Shown in pieces: positions 31,101 to 39,291 of a stretch of 64,000 nt of DNA; within the stretch, counting starts at the first letter, position 1, and each line of letters opens with the position of its first letter. The notes below the pieces were generated by a model. The model saw nothing but the letters and a program-made list of their open reading frames with translations, had not been told where the DNA came from and ran no database searches. The stretch spans positions 2,720,001 through 2,784,000 of the forward strand of contig NZ_CP162142.1 in the NCBI RefSeq assembly GCF_040833965.1, read 5' to 3'. This DNA is from Leptospira sp. WS39.C2. GTDB lineage: Bacteria > Spirochaetota > Leptospiria > Leptospirales > Leptospiraceae. The position numbers and the translations under genes were made by a program.

Positions 31101-31712
31101 ATGGAAGGACAAAACGACAACCAAGAAAACCAAAGGGAATTAGACCAAAATGTCGATGAGGTTCTTACCGTTGTTTTGGGTGAAACCTTAAAACGAAGAC
31201 GGTTGGAACTTGGTTATTCGATGGAAAAACTCTCACAACTATCAACCGTCAGTCGAGGGATGTTAGGTTTGATTGAATCAGGCAAAACCACACCGAGTAT
31301 TGGAATTTTGTGGAAGCTTTCGAAAACTTTAAGAATTCCCATTGGAGAGATGATTCCTGATTTGTTTTCACAATCACCACGTTTCCTTCCATTACATGAA
31401 GGTAAGGTTTGGACATCTCCAAAAAACCCAATAAAATCAAGGGTTTTATTCCAAGAAGAACGCGAAAGGCTGAATTTAGTGGAATGGAGTATAGAACAAG
31501 GGAAAGTGAATCAGTTCCAACACCTTCCGCAAGCACATGATATTAAAATTTATCAAGTTTTCGGATCCTCTAAAATCAAATTAAAACAAAAATCTTACCA
31601 ACTAGAAGTTGGTGAATGTGTATTTTTTCCCATCTCAGAACTGGAATCCATTGAAAATGAATCAAACGAACCTTCTCGGTTGTTGTGGATTTCTACTAAA
31701 AAATTTCGCTAA
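31101..31712 (+). CDS. XRE-family regulator with cupin sensor domain
   Basis: 203 residues: an N-terminal helix-turn-helix (about 26-85; RRLELGYSMEKLSQLSTVSR and GLIESGKTTPSIGILWKLSK) and a C-terminal cupin-like domain (from about 105). This domain order is that of small-molecule-sensing regulators such as E. coli PuuR and SutR, the latter being linked to sulfur use. It lies immediately upstream of the rhodanese lipoprotein operon and four bases after the GT-C gene, so it is a good candidate regulator of this region. Confidence 0.85.
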   Translation: MEGQNDNQENQRELDQNVDEVLTVVLGETLKRRRLELGYSMEKLSQLSTVSRGMLGLIESGKTTPSIGILWKLSKTLRIPIGEMIPDLFSQSPRFLPLHEGKVWTSPKNPIKSRVLFQEERERLNLVEWSIEQGKVNQFQHLPQAHDIKIYQVFGSSKIKLKQKSYQLEVGECVFFPISELESIENESNEPSRLLWISTKKFR

Positions 31713-31822
31713 AAACAATCACAAATCAATACAAGAAATTGGCTTAAATATCCTTTGTAAAATGAGTTGGAGGTTCGTACAAAATAGTATACGTTATTAC
31801 AGAGTTTTCGTCTGCTAAATTA

Positions 31823-31917
31823 AATTCCAACTTTTTCTCTTTAACCCCTAATTTTACCTAGACCTTACCAATATCCATATCCCTGGTGCAAACCCCTACA
31901 GGGAGTGAGTTGGAATT
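31823..31917 (+). promoter_or_regulatory. Structured leader of the rhodanese-lipoprotein operon
   Basis: AATTCCAACT (31823-31832) is perfectly complementary to AGTTGGAATT (31908-31917), enclosing a smaller hairpin CCCTG/CAGGG (31881-31885 and 31899-31903). The right arm ends just before the ribosome binding site AAGGA of the gene at 31935. It could be a regulatory RNA structure; no known riboswitch consensus is recognised. Confidence 0.35.
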
Positions 31918-31934
31918 AAATGTAAGGATTCAAA

Positions 31935-33290
31935 ATGAAAACCTATCTCTACCAATTGATGGTTGTCATTCTTACCGCGGGGTTTCTAGGAGCCTGCGGT
32001 GGAAACAACCAAAACGATAACAATAGAAACTTATTACTTGCTGCCTTGGCTTTGTCCAATGGGATCAAAGTGAATACAGCTGTCGAACTTGCAAAAGAAT
32101 CGAACGATGATTACAACTTAAATGAATATGGACTCATCACCCCTCAAACATTGGGTAAATGGGTTAACAACTGGGCAGGAACAAAACCAAATGGTATCAA
32201 TGGGAAATTGGTCATTTTACAAAATGGTCCAAGTGCCACTGTTGGAAAAGAATACGTATCTGGAAATGGAAATGATGTAGTGGTATATTCATTCACTTTT
32301 GCTGATGGAGCAAGTGCTTTGGATGGTGGAGATGGATTCAGCCAAAAGCGAAACAGTGGTCTCAGTGATACAGTATCCATAATCGCTAATGGAGCCAAAG
32401 TTGATGCTATCTTAAATCGATTTGGCATTGATCCAGTCAATGATTTGGTCGTTTTTGTTTCCTCGGCAAATGCTGCAAACCATGTCCAAGGGACTCTTCG
32501 TGGATTTTATTCCTTTCGTTATTGGGGGTTTGATCATAAAAATTTAGCCTTCCTTAACGGAACTCTACCTAGACTCGCTGTAACAGATGGAAATTTTGTT
32601 CCATTCAGTTCCACTACCAATACCCCACCTAACCTAAACAACCGCTATAGTGTAAAAAGCCTACGTGTTGATAATACAATCTTGATGTTGCCAGTAGAAG
32701 ATGTCATCAAAGCAGTAAAAGATCCAAATAATGTAAACATTCCTGGTATCACTTCTAGTGTATTTGTTTCGGATGCAAGGTCTTCTTCTGGAAGTAGTAA
32801 CGAATACAATGGAGTCGTTCGTAGCACCACTTCGGAAGTATCTGGCAAATATGTTGGTTTTGAAGGGAGAATCAAAGGTGCAAAAGACGTACCTTGGACT
32901 GGTCTTTTGGACACAGAACATCGCTTTAAATCAAAATCAGATCTCAAAGCTTATTATGATGCACGCGGTTACCAAAGTGGACAGACTGCAATTCAGTTAT
33001 GCCGAACAAATAACCGATCACAAGTCACTGGTTTTTCTTATATAGCCATACTTGGATACCCTTCTACTTACTATGATGGAAGTTGGATTGAATGGGGAAG
33101 TTTGACTGGTGGAGGTCCTGCACCAAAACTCCCATCTGATTCACCATATCGTACAGATGTTCCAGAGTTATCGGAAGTGATTACCTATAATGTAGCGGGT
33201 GATGTAGATGTAAATCTACCAACGAACTTAAATACGTTTGCGACTACATCTAGAAAAATCATCGAAGAAGACAAAGCATACAAACGTTAA
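31935..33290 (+). CDS. Rhodanese-like lipoprotein A
   Basis: 451 residues with a lipobox (LGAC, Cys21). The body is a two-domain rhodanese layout, enlarged by inserts: ILNRFGIDPVNDLVVFV and GFYSFRYWGFDHKNLAFLNG in domain 1; FVSDARSSS, FEGRIKGAKDVPW and IQLCRTNNRSQVTGFSYIAI in domain 2, with Cys356 in the expected catalytic position. It would act at the envelope surface or in the periplasm. AAGGA lies before the start. It is homologous to the proteins at 34695 and 55972. Sulfurtransferase activity is an inference; the Cys loop (CRTNNR) differs from classical loops. Confidence 0.8.
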   Translation: MKTYLYQLMVVILTAGFLGACGGNNQNDNNRNLLLAALALSNGIKVNTAVELAKESNDDYNLNEYGLITPQTLGKWVNNWAGTKPNGINGKLVILQNGPSATVGKEYVSGNGNDVVVYSFTFADGASALDGGDGFSQKRNSGLSDTVSIIANGAKVDAILNRFGIDPVNDLVVFVSSANAANHVQGTLRGFYSFRYWGFDHKNLAFLNGTLPRLAVTDGNFVPFSSTTNTPPNLNNRYSVKSLRVDNTILMLPVEDVIKAVKDPNNVNIPGITSSVFVSDARSSSGSSNEYNGVVRSTTSEVSGKYVGFEGRIKGAKDVPWTGLLDTEHRFKSKSDLKAYYDARGYQSGQTAIQLCRTNNRSQVTGFSYIAILGYPSTYYDGSWIEWGSLTGGGPAPKLPSDSPYRTDVPELSEVITYNVAGDVDVNLPTNLNTFATTSRKIIEEDKAYKR

Positions 33291-33300
33291 ATCAAATATA

Positions 33301-33334
33301 TTCCTAAGAGAATGATCCAAGATTCTCTTAGGAA
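33301..33334 (+). other. Intercistronic stem-loop
   Basis: A perfect 13-bp inverted repeat, TTCCTAAGAGAAT and its complement, with an 8-base loop. On the plus strand it is followed by A residues, not T residues, so it does not look like a classical terminator for the gene upstream. It may stabilise or separate messages within the operon. Confidence 0.55.
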
Positions 33335-33366
33335 AAAAAACATAATATAAAAAAAGGGAAAGTTTT

Positions 33367-33732
33367 ATGAAATATATAATCTTAATATTATCTATTAGCT
33401 TCGTATCTACAAATTTTATTTTTGCATCTGGTGGTATTAGTGGTGGTGGAATCGCCAATATTCCACAAGGCCAAGATCGTGAAAAATACCATTTAGGAAA
33501 AGCCATCTTTAACCAAGAAATCAGTTTAGATTCAAAAACAATTTCAAACGCCAGTGATCAAGAAGAAAGATTAGAATACCTCCAAGGTAGTTTACCGAAT
33601 ACAGAAAAAAGAAGAGTCAACTTACCAGAATTATCTGGGAAACTTTCGGAAGAACAATTACAAGCATTGGAATACTTTGTCCAAGTCAGATTTAATATCA
33701 AGTTACCAGAAAAAAAGAAGGATAAACAATGA
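33367..33732 (+). CDS. Small exported protein, cytochrome-c-like but without haem motif
   Basis: 121 residues with a signal peptide (LILSISFVSTNFIFAS) and a Gly-rich mature start. The rest reads like a small class I cytochrome c, with YHLGKAIFNQ near the start and LPELSGKLSEEQLQALEYFV near the end, yet there is no CxxCH and no Cys at all. If the likeness is real, this is a haem-less relative that may be structural. Its stop overlaps the start of the barrel gene (ATGA), so they are translated together. Confidence 0.65.
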   Translation: MKYIILILSISFVSTNFIFASGGISGGGIANIPQGQDREKYHLGKAIFNQEISLDSKTISNASDQEERLEYLQGSLPNTEKRRVNLPELSGKLSEEQLQALEYFVQVRFNIKLPEKKKDKQ

Positions 33733-34685
33733 AATTTAAATTTCAATTTTTTAAATTATCTTTTTTATTTCTAATTCTATTGTCTTCGAGTCTTTATTCG
33801 CAACAGGCATTTGCGCCTTACGAACGTCAGCTCTGGGTTCGCCCTGTTTTCATCCATTCCGAGTATGATAGTGCTTTCCTTGCAGGACAAAAAGCAAAAT
33901 ATGATGATAATGTCAGAATCACAGTTGCCAATCTTGCCTTAGAGTATGGAATTACAGACCGACTAACAGCTGATTTAACCATTGCATTTGGAAAACTAGG
34001 ACGTCACAGAGTATTTAATCGATATTTTGGGTTACAACAAACTCCTGAAGTTCCAGACAAATATGGATTTATGGATACCAGATTTGGGTTACGTTATAAA
34101 CTTCTTGATGAATTTGATTCCAAATACCGCTGGATGCCTACCCTATCCTTACGTGTTGGAGGAATCAAACGAGGAGATTACGATCGGAATCCCCAGTCGT
34201 TAGGTGATGGGGCAAGCGGTGGGGAAGTCAATTTGTATTTGGCGAAAGACTTTGGGATATGGGGATTAGGTGGACTTGGAGAACTCTCTTACCGAAAAAG
34301 AGAAAATCCAGTTCCTGATGATATTTTATATTATTCAGCCATATACAAACGATTTTTTGAATCAATATTTTTAACAATTGGTATGCGAGGCCAAGTAGGT
34401 CAAGGTGGGTACGCTTATGCGGATCCCAGACAAGAACCTCCATGGAACTTAGTTCGTTACCCCCAACCAAGTTTTTATGGAATTAATCCTTACGATGTAT
34501 ACGTACAAAATGAACGACCTGCTTGGGGCAGAAAAGAAATTTTTCATAACGCAGAGATTGGTTTCAGTTATGTGGATAGTTTTGGAAACTTTTATACTCT
34601 ATTCTTTTCGGAAACCATAGCTGGTTATAACACCGCAAAACTCACAACAGTCGGATTTGCGGTTACTTTACCATACAACTTATAA
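33729..34685 (+). CDS. Probable outer-membrane beta-barrel protein
   Basis: 318 residues with a signal peptide (SFLFLILLSSSLYS-QQ). The mature part alternates hydrophobic and polar residues with many Tyr, Phe and Trp, and has several strand-turn units such as LALEYGITDRLTADLTIAFG and TRFGLRYKLLDE, typical of a porin-like barrel of 12 or so strands. It lies between the small cytochrome-like protein and rhodanese-like lipoprotein B, so it may carry substrates or anchor the complex at the outer membrane. It is too small to be an MtrB-type barrel. Confidence 0.72.
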   Translation: MKFKFQFFKLSFLFLILLSSSLYSQQAFAPYERQLWVRPVFIHSEYDSAFLAGQKAKYDDNVRITVANLALEYGITDRLTADLTIAFGKLGRHRVFNRYFGLQQTPEVPDKYGFMDTRFGLRYKLLDEFDSKYRWMPTLSLRVGGIKRGDYDRNPQSLGDGASGGEVNLYLAKDFGIWGLGGLGELSYRKRENPVPDDILYYSAIYKRFFESIFLTIGMRGQVGQGGYAYADPRQEPPWNLVRYPQPSFYGINPYDVYVQNERPAWGRKEIFHNAEIGFSYVDSFGNFYTLFFSETIAGYNTAKLTTVGFAVTLPYNL

Positions 34686-34694
34686 GAGGGAACT

Positions 34695-36140
34695 ATGTTA
34701 TACCAAAAATACTTAATACTATTTTTTTTCCTATTTTCGATCATCACTTGCAAAGGCCAACCGGAGTATGCTTTTTTACCACAAAACCTTAAACTTGATC
34801 TAACACCGTTTCTATTTAGAAACTATACACCACAGGAACTTTCGACACTCTCCAATTCTGATTATAACCAAAACCAAAGTGGTCTCATCACAGGTACGAA
34901 ACTATCAAGGTTTTTATCCAATTGGTCGGCGAATAAACCAAATTATACTTCAGGTAACTTAGTTGTATTCCAAGTCCAATCATCTGGGTCAAGTGGGAGG
35001 TTTGTTTTTTTTGATGCAAAACAAACTTATGCATACCCTGTCGCAAATCTAAATGATTTACTGACAGAAACAAGAGACGATGGTGTTTTATCAGTAGACG
35101 GTATCGTAGGGAAAGGTAAAAAAATATCCGATTTTTTTGCTATTTATGGAATCGATCCAACATTTGACTATATTGTGTTTGCACCTGATACAAGTAATTT
35201 GTCAAATTTATCTTCTGCTACATTCGCCTACTATTCGTTACTATACTGGGGTTTTCCAAAAGAAAGATTAGCAGTGTTAAATGGGTCAATTGCTGACTTA
35301 ACCGCATCCAATACTCTCTTCACAACACCTTCTTATAATTACGCCAATAGTAACCGTGCAGGTACTACAAAAACATTATTTCGTGACCATACAGCGATCC
35401 AACTGACAATTGGAGATCTGATCCATTCACTGAAAAATGGAAATAGTAATTTAGAGGAAGTTGATCCGATTCCAACCGAAGGTTACTTTCTGATCGATGG
35501 ACGAACAAATGCAGCTTACACTGGCACCACTAACTCAACATCATCTGGTTCTAAGTATGCCAACTGTACTACCAAAACTAACTCGAGTTTTGTATCAAAT
35601 ACATGTGTCACTACTTTTGAAGGAAGGATCAAATCAGCAAACAATCTTATCCCAACCGATTTATATGATGGAACCAGTTTTCAATTCAAATCTTTTTCAC
35701 AACTGGTCACTTACTTATCAAATACTGGTTACACTGAACAAAAACTTATTTATTTGTATGGGGAAGAAGGGATCCGAACTTCAGTTGTTTGGTTTGTATT
35801 ACACCAAATCCTTGGAAAACCTACAAGGTTTTATGAAGCAGGTTGGAAACAATTTGGTGCTTTAGGACTTAGGTCACCGAGTTCAGGGTCGAGTCCCAGT
35901 GCCATCACCCAACCTGCTTCTTACTGGAGAACTGATGTTTCAACACTTGCCGAAGTGATTACGGCAAATGCAGATGCTAATGTTCCTAATTACCAATTAG
36001 ACCTATCAAGGCAATTTGTTAAATCTTCGAATAAAATTAGGTCAGAAGACAAATCATTTTTACGTGGTAGTAGCACAGGCGGAGGGACAAGTGGTGGTGG
36101 CGGTCCGACAGGTGGAGGTGGAAATGCTTGCGGTGGATGA
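34695..36140 (+). CDS. Rhodanese-like lipoprotein B lacking the catalytic cysteine
   Basis: 481 residues, lipobox SIITC (Cys19). It aligns with lipoprotein A: SDYNQNQSGLITGTKLSRFL, FFAIYGIDPTFDYIVFAP, YSLLYWGFPKERLAVLNG, FLIDGRTNA, FEGRIKSANNLIP and LIYLYGEEGIRTS. At the position of the catalytic Cys356 of lipoprotein A this protein has Tyr355-Gly356, so it is probably not an active sulfurtransferase. It has instead an extra Cys pair in an insert (NCTTK and NTCVTT) that could form a disulfide, and a Gly-rich C-terminal tail containing a Cys. It may bind rather than transfer sulfur compounds. Confidence 0.78.
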   Translation: MLYQKYLILFFFLFSIITCKGQPEYAFLPQNLKLDLTPFLFRNYTPQELSTLSNSDYNQNQSGLITGTKLSRFLSNWSANKPNYTSGNLVVFQVQSSGSSGRFVFFDAKQTYAYPVANLNDLLTETRDDGVLSVDGIVGKGKKISDFFAIYGIDPTFDYIVFAPDTSNLSNLSSATFAYYSLLYWGFPKERLAVLNGSIADLTASNTLFTTPSYNYANSNRAGTTKTLFRDHTAIQLTIGDLIHSLKNGNSNLEEVDPIPTEGYFLIDGRTNAAYTGTTNSTSSGSKYANCTTKTNSSFVSNTCVTTFEGRIKSANNLIPTDLYDGTSFQFKSFSQLVTYLSNTGYTEQKLIYLYGEEGIRTSVVWFVLHQILGKPTRFYEAGWKQFGALGLRSPSSGSSPSAITQPASYWRTDVSTLAEVITANADANVPNYQLDLSRQFVKSSNKIRSEDKSFLRGSSTGGGTSGGGGPTGGGGNACGG

Positions 36141-36164
36141 TCCAACGTAGAGCATACGTTATAC

Positions 36165-37391
36165 ATGAAATCTTTTTCTTTACAACTGTTAGTTTTGTTT
36201 TGGATTTTTACGATTCACGGCAGTTGTAAGGAAAATTCATTTTTAGAGGAACATTGGAAACATCCTTTGCCACTGCTTTCAGGCACTAACCAAGGATATC
36301 AAAATACACTTTCCCATAACGAATCCAATTTGGATCCCAAACAATGTTCCAGATGCCATGAAACCCAATGGAAATCTTGGAAAAATAGTTTCCATGCGAA
36401 GTCCATTGGGAATGGGATTGTTTGGCAAAAAGAAATATTAAAACCAAAAGAATTTAACAATTGTTTGGATTGTCACTCTCCTTTGTTGGAAACTAAGGCG
36501 GAAGTTTCATCTATTTTGCAAACAAGTGAAATCCTCCAATCTCATAAACAACATTTCCCCGATGGTATTAAAAATCCTTCCGTTCAATGTGCAAGTTGTC
36601 ATATCCGAAATCAAACTTGGTATGGTCCTCCAAGAAAAATGGTATATCAAAATGATTCGAACAATGATTCCCTACCACATAACGGATTTCAGGCGAAAAT
36701 AGAATTTGAGTCATCTCTTTTTTGTAAATCTTGTCATGAAAGTCCTGAATATGGTGTGTTTTTAAATGGGAAACAATTGATGGAAGTTTACAAAGAGTGG
36801 AGTAACTCTTCTTTTGCCAGACAAGGAATCCAATGCCAAAATTGCCACATGCCCGGTCGGGAACATTCATGGAAAGGAATCCATGACAAAGAATTTGTGC
36901 GGGAGTCTGTACAACCTTCTTGGAAACTGGAAAGGATTTCCAATGCTGAAATACGTATCCATGCAGAACTCAAATCCATCAATGTAGGTCACAATTTTCC
37001 AACTTACTTGGTACCAAAAGTTGGTTTGCGGTTTTATACAATCGATAAAAGTGGAAAAAGAAATTTAATCGAAGAATCCATTATAGGACGTCTAGTGAAT
37101 ACAAGTCTTTCAGAAGAATACTATGATACAAGAATTGCACCAAACGAAAAACATACGGTAAATTTCACATACAAATTGAAAAATGAAAAAATAGAAAGAA
37201 TCGAATGGGAAACATTAGTAGATCCTGATGAACACTATGTCCGTAGTTTTGAGGAAAGTTTATTTGAGAAAAGTAGTCTTTTATCGCCAGAAGCAAAAAA
37301 ACAATTAACACTTTCTCTTTCCGAAAAAAGAGAAAGTGAATACAATTTGTTTACTTTGAGTTTGCCAATGCCTGTTTTACTTCAGCAATGA
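36165..37391 (+). CDS. Five-haem cytochrome c lipoprotein
   Basis: 408 residues; lipobox HGSC (Cys21) and five CxxCH sites starting at Cys61, 100, 142, 187 and 224, followed by a beta-rich C-terminal half with NVGHNFPTYLVPKVG. Spacing and surrounding residues (WKSWKNSFHA, CHSP, CHIR, CHE, CHMP) match the cytochrome at 26932-28254, so they are paralogues, but this one is anchored by lipid instead of a helix. It begins 24 bases after lipoprotein B. It probably passes electrons at the outer membrane side of the periplasm. Its end overlaps the convergent metZ-like gene by 41 bases. Confidence 0.87.
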   Translation: MKSFSLQLLVLFWIFTIHGSCKENSFLEEHWKHPLPLLSGTNQGYQNTLSHNESNLDPKQCSRCHETQWKSWKNSFHAKSIGNGIVWQKEILKPKEFNNCLDCHSPLLETKAEVSSILQTSEILQSHKQHFPDGIKNPSVQCASCHIRNQTWYGPPRKMVYQNDSNNDSLPHNGFQAKIEFESSLFCKSCHESPEYGVFLNGKQLMEVYKEWSNSSFARQGIQCQNCHMPGREHSWKGIHDKEFVRESVQPSWKLERISNAEIRIHAELKSINVGHNFPTYLVPKVGLRFYTIDKSGKRNLIEESIIGRLVNTSLSEEYYDTRIAPNEKHTVNFTYKLKNEKIERIEWETLVDPDEHYVRSFEESLFEKSSLLSPEAKKQLTLSLSEKRESEYNLFTLSLPMPVLLQQ

Positions 37392-38535
37392 TATCATCAA
37401 TATGTTCCAGCCCTACAGACACTCGGATGAGTCCAGGTTTGATCCCAACTGCCAAACGTTCGTCTTCAGTAAGTTTGGAGTGTGTGGTTGTAGTGGGATG
37501 GGTCACTGTAGTTCTCGTATCTCCCAAATTGGCCGTTAACGAAAACCATTGGAGTGCGTCTAAGAATTTTTTAGCCCTTTCCACTCCACCTTTGATGACA
37601 AAAGAAACAATTCCTCCACCAGAACGCATTTGTTTTTTAGCGATCGCATAACCAGGGTCATTTGGCAAAAAGGGATACCTAACGAGATCAACATCACTTG
37701 ACTCTTGTAAAAAAGTAGCAAGTTTCATTGCATTTTCTGCATGACGGTCCATACGCACTGCCAATGTTTCCAAACTTTTAGATATGATCCAAGCATTCAT
37801 TGGTGAAAGAGAAGGACCTGTGTTCCTTGCCATATACCGTATGGGTTGGATGAGTTCTTTTTTACCTAAGATCACACCAGCTATGGTCCTTCCTTGTCCA
37901 TCCAAGTATTTGGTGGCCGAGTGGATCACGATGTCAGCACCAAAGTCAGCTGGCCTTTGGATATATGGAGAACAAAAACAATTATCAACAATAAGGATTA
38001 TTTTCTTCTTTTTACATAAAGATGCAACCCATTCCAAGTCCACAATATCTAGTCCTGGATTAGAAGGTGTTTCAATGTAAAGGATCTTTGTATTCTCTCT
38101 TATCGCAACTTCCCAATCATCAGGTTTATCAATATCAACGTAAGTTGTAGTCACACCAAACCGTGGTAAGATGTTTGCAAATATTTGATGAGTGGAGCCA
38201 AATATTGCTCTTGCCGATACAATATGATCTCCAGATTTCACAAGCCCAAAGATAGAAGTAAAGACCGCAGACATTCCAGAGGCAGTTGCGATACCATCTT
38301 CTGTATGTTCTAGTGCACATAATTTTTCGATAAGTTCTGTTGTGTTTGGATTGGAAAATCTTGTGTATTGATTTCCTGTTACCTCTTCTGCAAAAAGGGC
38401 CCTTGCATGTTCGGCATCATCAAACACAAAACTAGAAGTTAAAAATAATGGGGTGGAATGTTCTTTTTCCCCAGTGCGTTTGGTTTGGATGCGGATGGCG
38501 TCGGTTTCAAAATGTTCAAACATGTCTTCTACCAA
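37351..38535 (-). CDS. metZ: O-succinyl/acetylhomoserine sulfhydrylase or cystathionine gamma-synthase
   Basis: 394 residues of the Cys/Met-metabolism PLP family: YTRFSNPNTTELIEKL, TASGMSAVFT, ETPSNPGLDIVD, VDNCFCSPYIQRP and the PLP-lysine motif HSATKYLDGQGR, closing with GIKPGLIRVSVGLEHIDDI. The overall form fits MetZ (O-succinylhomoserine sulfhydrylase), which makes homocysteine directly from sulfide, but members of this family cannot be separated by eye. A second in-frame ATG lies at 38523. A terminator of the upstream transporter operon sits directly before it, so it has its own promoter in a very short space. Confidence 0.85.
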   Translation of the reverse strand: MVEDMFEHFETDAIRIQTKRTGEKEHSTPLFLTSSFVFDDAEHARALFAEEVTGNQYTRFSNPNTTELIEKLCALEHTEDGIATASGMSAVFTSIFGLVKSGDHIVSARAIFGSTHQIFANILPRFGVTTTYVDIDKPDDWEVAIRENTKILYIETPSNPGLDIVDLEWVASLCKKKKIILIVDNCFCSPYIQRPADFGADIVIHSATKYLDGQGRTIAGVILGKKELIQPIRYMARNTGPSLSPMNAWIISKSLETLAVRMDRHAENAMKLATFLQESSDVDLVRYPFLPNDPGYAIAKKQMRSGGGIVSFVIKGGVERAKKFLDALQWFSLTANLGDTRTTVTHPTTTTHSKLTEDERLAVGIKPGLIRVSVGLEHIDDIIAEVKQALANSK

Positions 38536-38573
38536 ACTTGGTGAAGAGCATACGAATTCATCATTTTTTTTGG

Positions 38574-38621
38574 AAAAAATCTGCTATAAAATCGGATTTA
38601 GACTACTATAGCAGATTTTTT
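38574..38621 (-). terminator. Strong intrinsic terminator of the transporter operon
   Basis: AAAAAATCTGCTATA and its perfect 15-bp complement, loop of 18 bases. Read on the minus strand it is a stem with a terminal T run. It overlaps the last bases of the ABC ATPase gene. The symmetry would let it work in both directions. Confidence 0.8.
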
Positions 38622-39291
38622 ATGAAATTTCAGCAATTTTTCCATCCACCATATGGATCCTTTGCCTGGCTATTGCCGCATAATCAGTGTCATGTGTCAC
38701 AAATAATATTGTGGTCCCATCCTCTTTATTGATTCTTTTGAATATATCCATCACCTTATCACCGTTTGCTGTATCCAAATTCCCTGTGGGTTCATCTGCA
38801 AATAAAAACTTGGGTTTTTGAACTAAAGCTCTTGCAATGGCAACCCTTTGCCCTTCCCCACCAGACATTTGGCTTGGAAACTTATCTTTGCAGTGGGAAA
38901 CTGAAAAACTTTCCATCAAATGCAGAGCATAGTCTTCTACTAGTTTTTGTTTCCTTGTTTTACGAGCGGGCATTGTGATATTTTCCAATCCCGTTAGTTC
39001 TGGTAATAAGTAGTGAAATTGAAAGACAAACCCTATAGAAAGATTCCTCAGTTCATGGAGAGCTTTGCTATCCATTTCGGATAAGGATTTCCCACTGAGT
39101 TTTACCTCGCCACTTGTAGGATTGTCGAGTCCGCTGACAATATACAACAAAGTAGATTTACCAGAACCTGACTTCCCAGTGAGGGCAACAAAATCACCTT
39201 CTTTGATTTTTAAAGAAACATCCTGTAAGACAACCTGCGGCGGTTCTCCAAACGATTTAAAAATATGGTCTGCTTCAATCCCTAAAATCAT
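38620..39291 (-). CDS. ABC transporter ATPase (LolD/MacB type)
   Basis: 223 residues with Walker A GKSGSGKST, the signature MSGGEGQRVAIARAL, Walker [13 protein letters not shown] and the H-loop VTHD, all of the LolD/MacB subgroup. It forms one transporter with the FtsX-type permease whose gene overlaps it by four bases (39288-39291), and with the adaptor gene further upstream. Tripartite efflux or lipoprotein release across the envelope is the likely task. Confidence 0.9.
   Translation of the reverse strand: MILGIEADHIFKSFGEPPQVVLQDVSLKIKEGDFVALTGKSGSGKSTLLYIVSGLDNPTSGEVKLSGKSLSEMDSKALHELRNLSIGFVFQFHYLLPELTGLENITMPARKTRKQKLVEDYALHLMESFSVSHCKDKFPSQMSGGEGQRVAIARALVQKPKFLFADEPTGNLDTANGDKVMDIFKRINKEDGTTILFVTHDTDYAAIARQRIHMVDGKIAEIS

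Noticed and set aside
31823..31917. Cobalamin or SAM riboswitch before lipoprotein A
   Set aside because: Only stem-like pairings are seen. The conserved boxes of these riboswitches are not recognisable, so only an unnamed structured leader is reported.
33301..33334. Classical intrinsic terminator after lipoprotein A
   Set aside because: The stem is strong but is followed by an A run, not T residues, on the coding strand; the next genes appear to be in the same operon.
33729..37391. MtrAB-type extracellular electron conduit
   Set aside because: The barrel is far smaller than MtrB and the cytochrome has five haems, not ten, and is lipid-anchored. Only a loose analogy remains.
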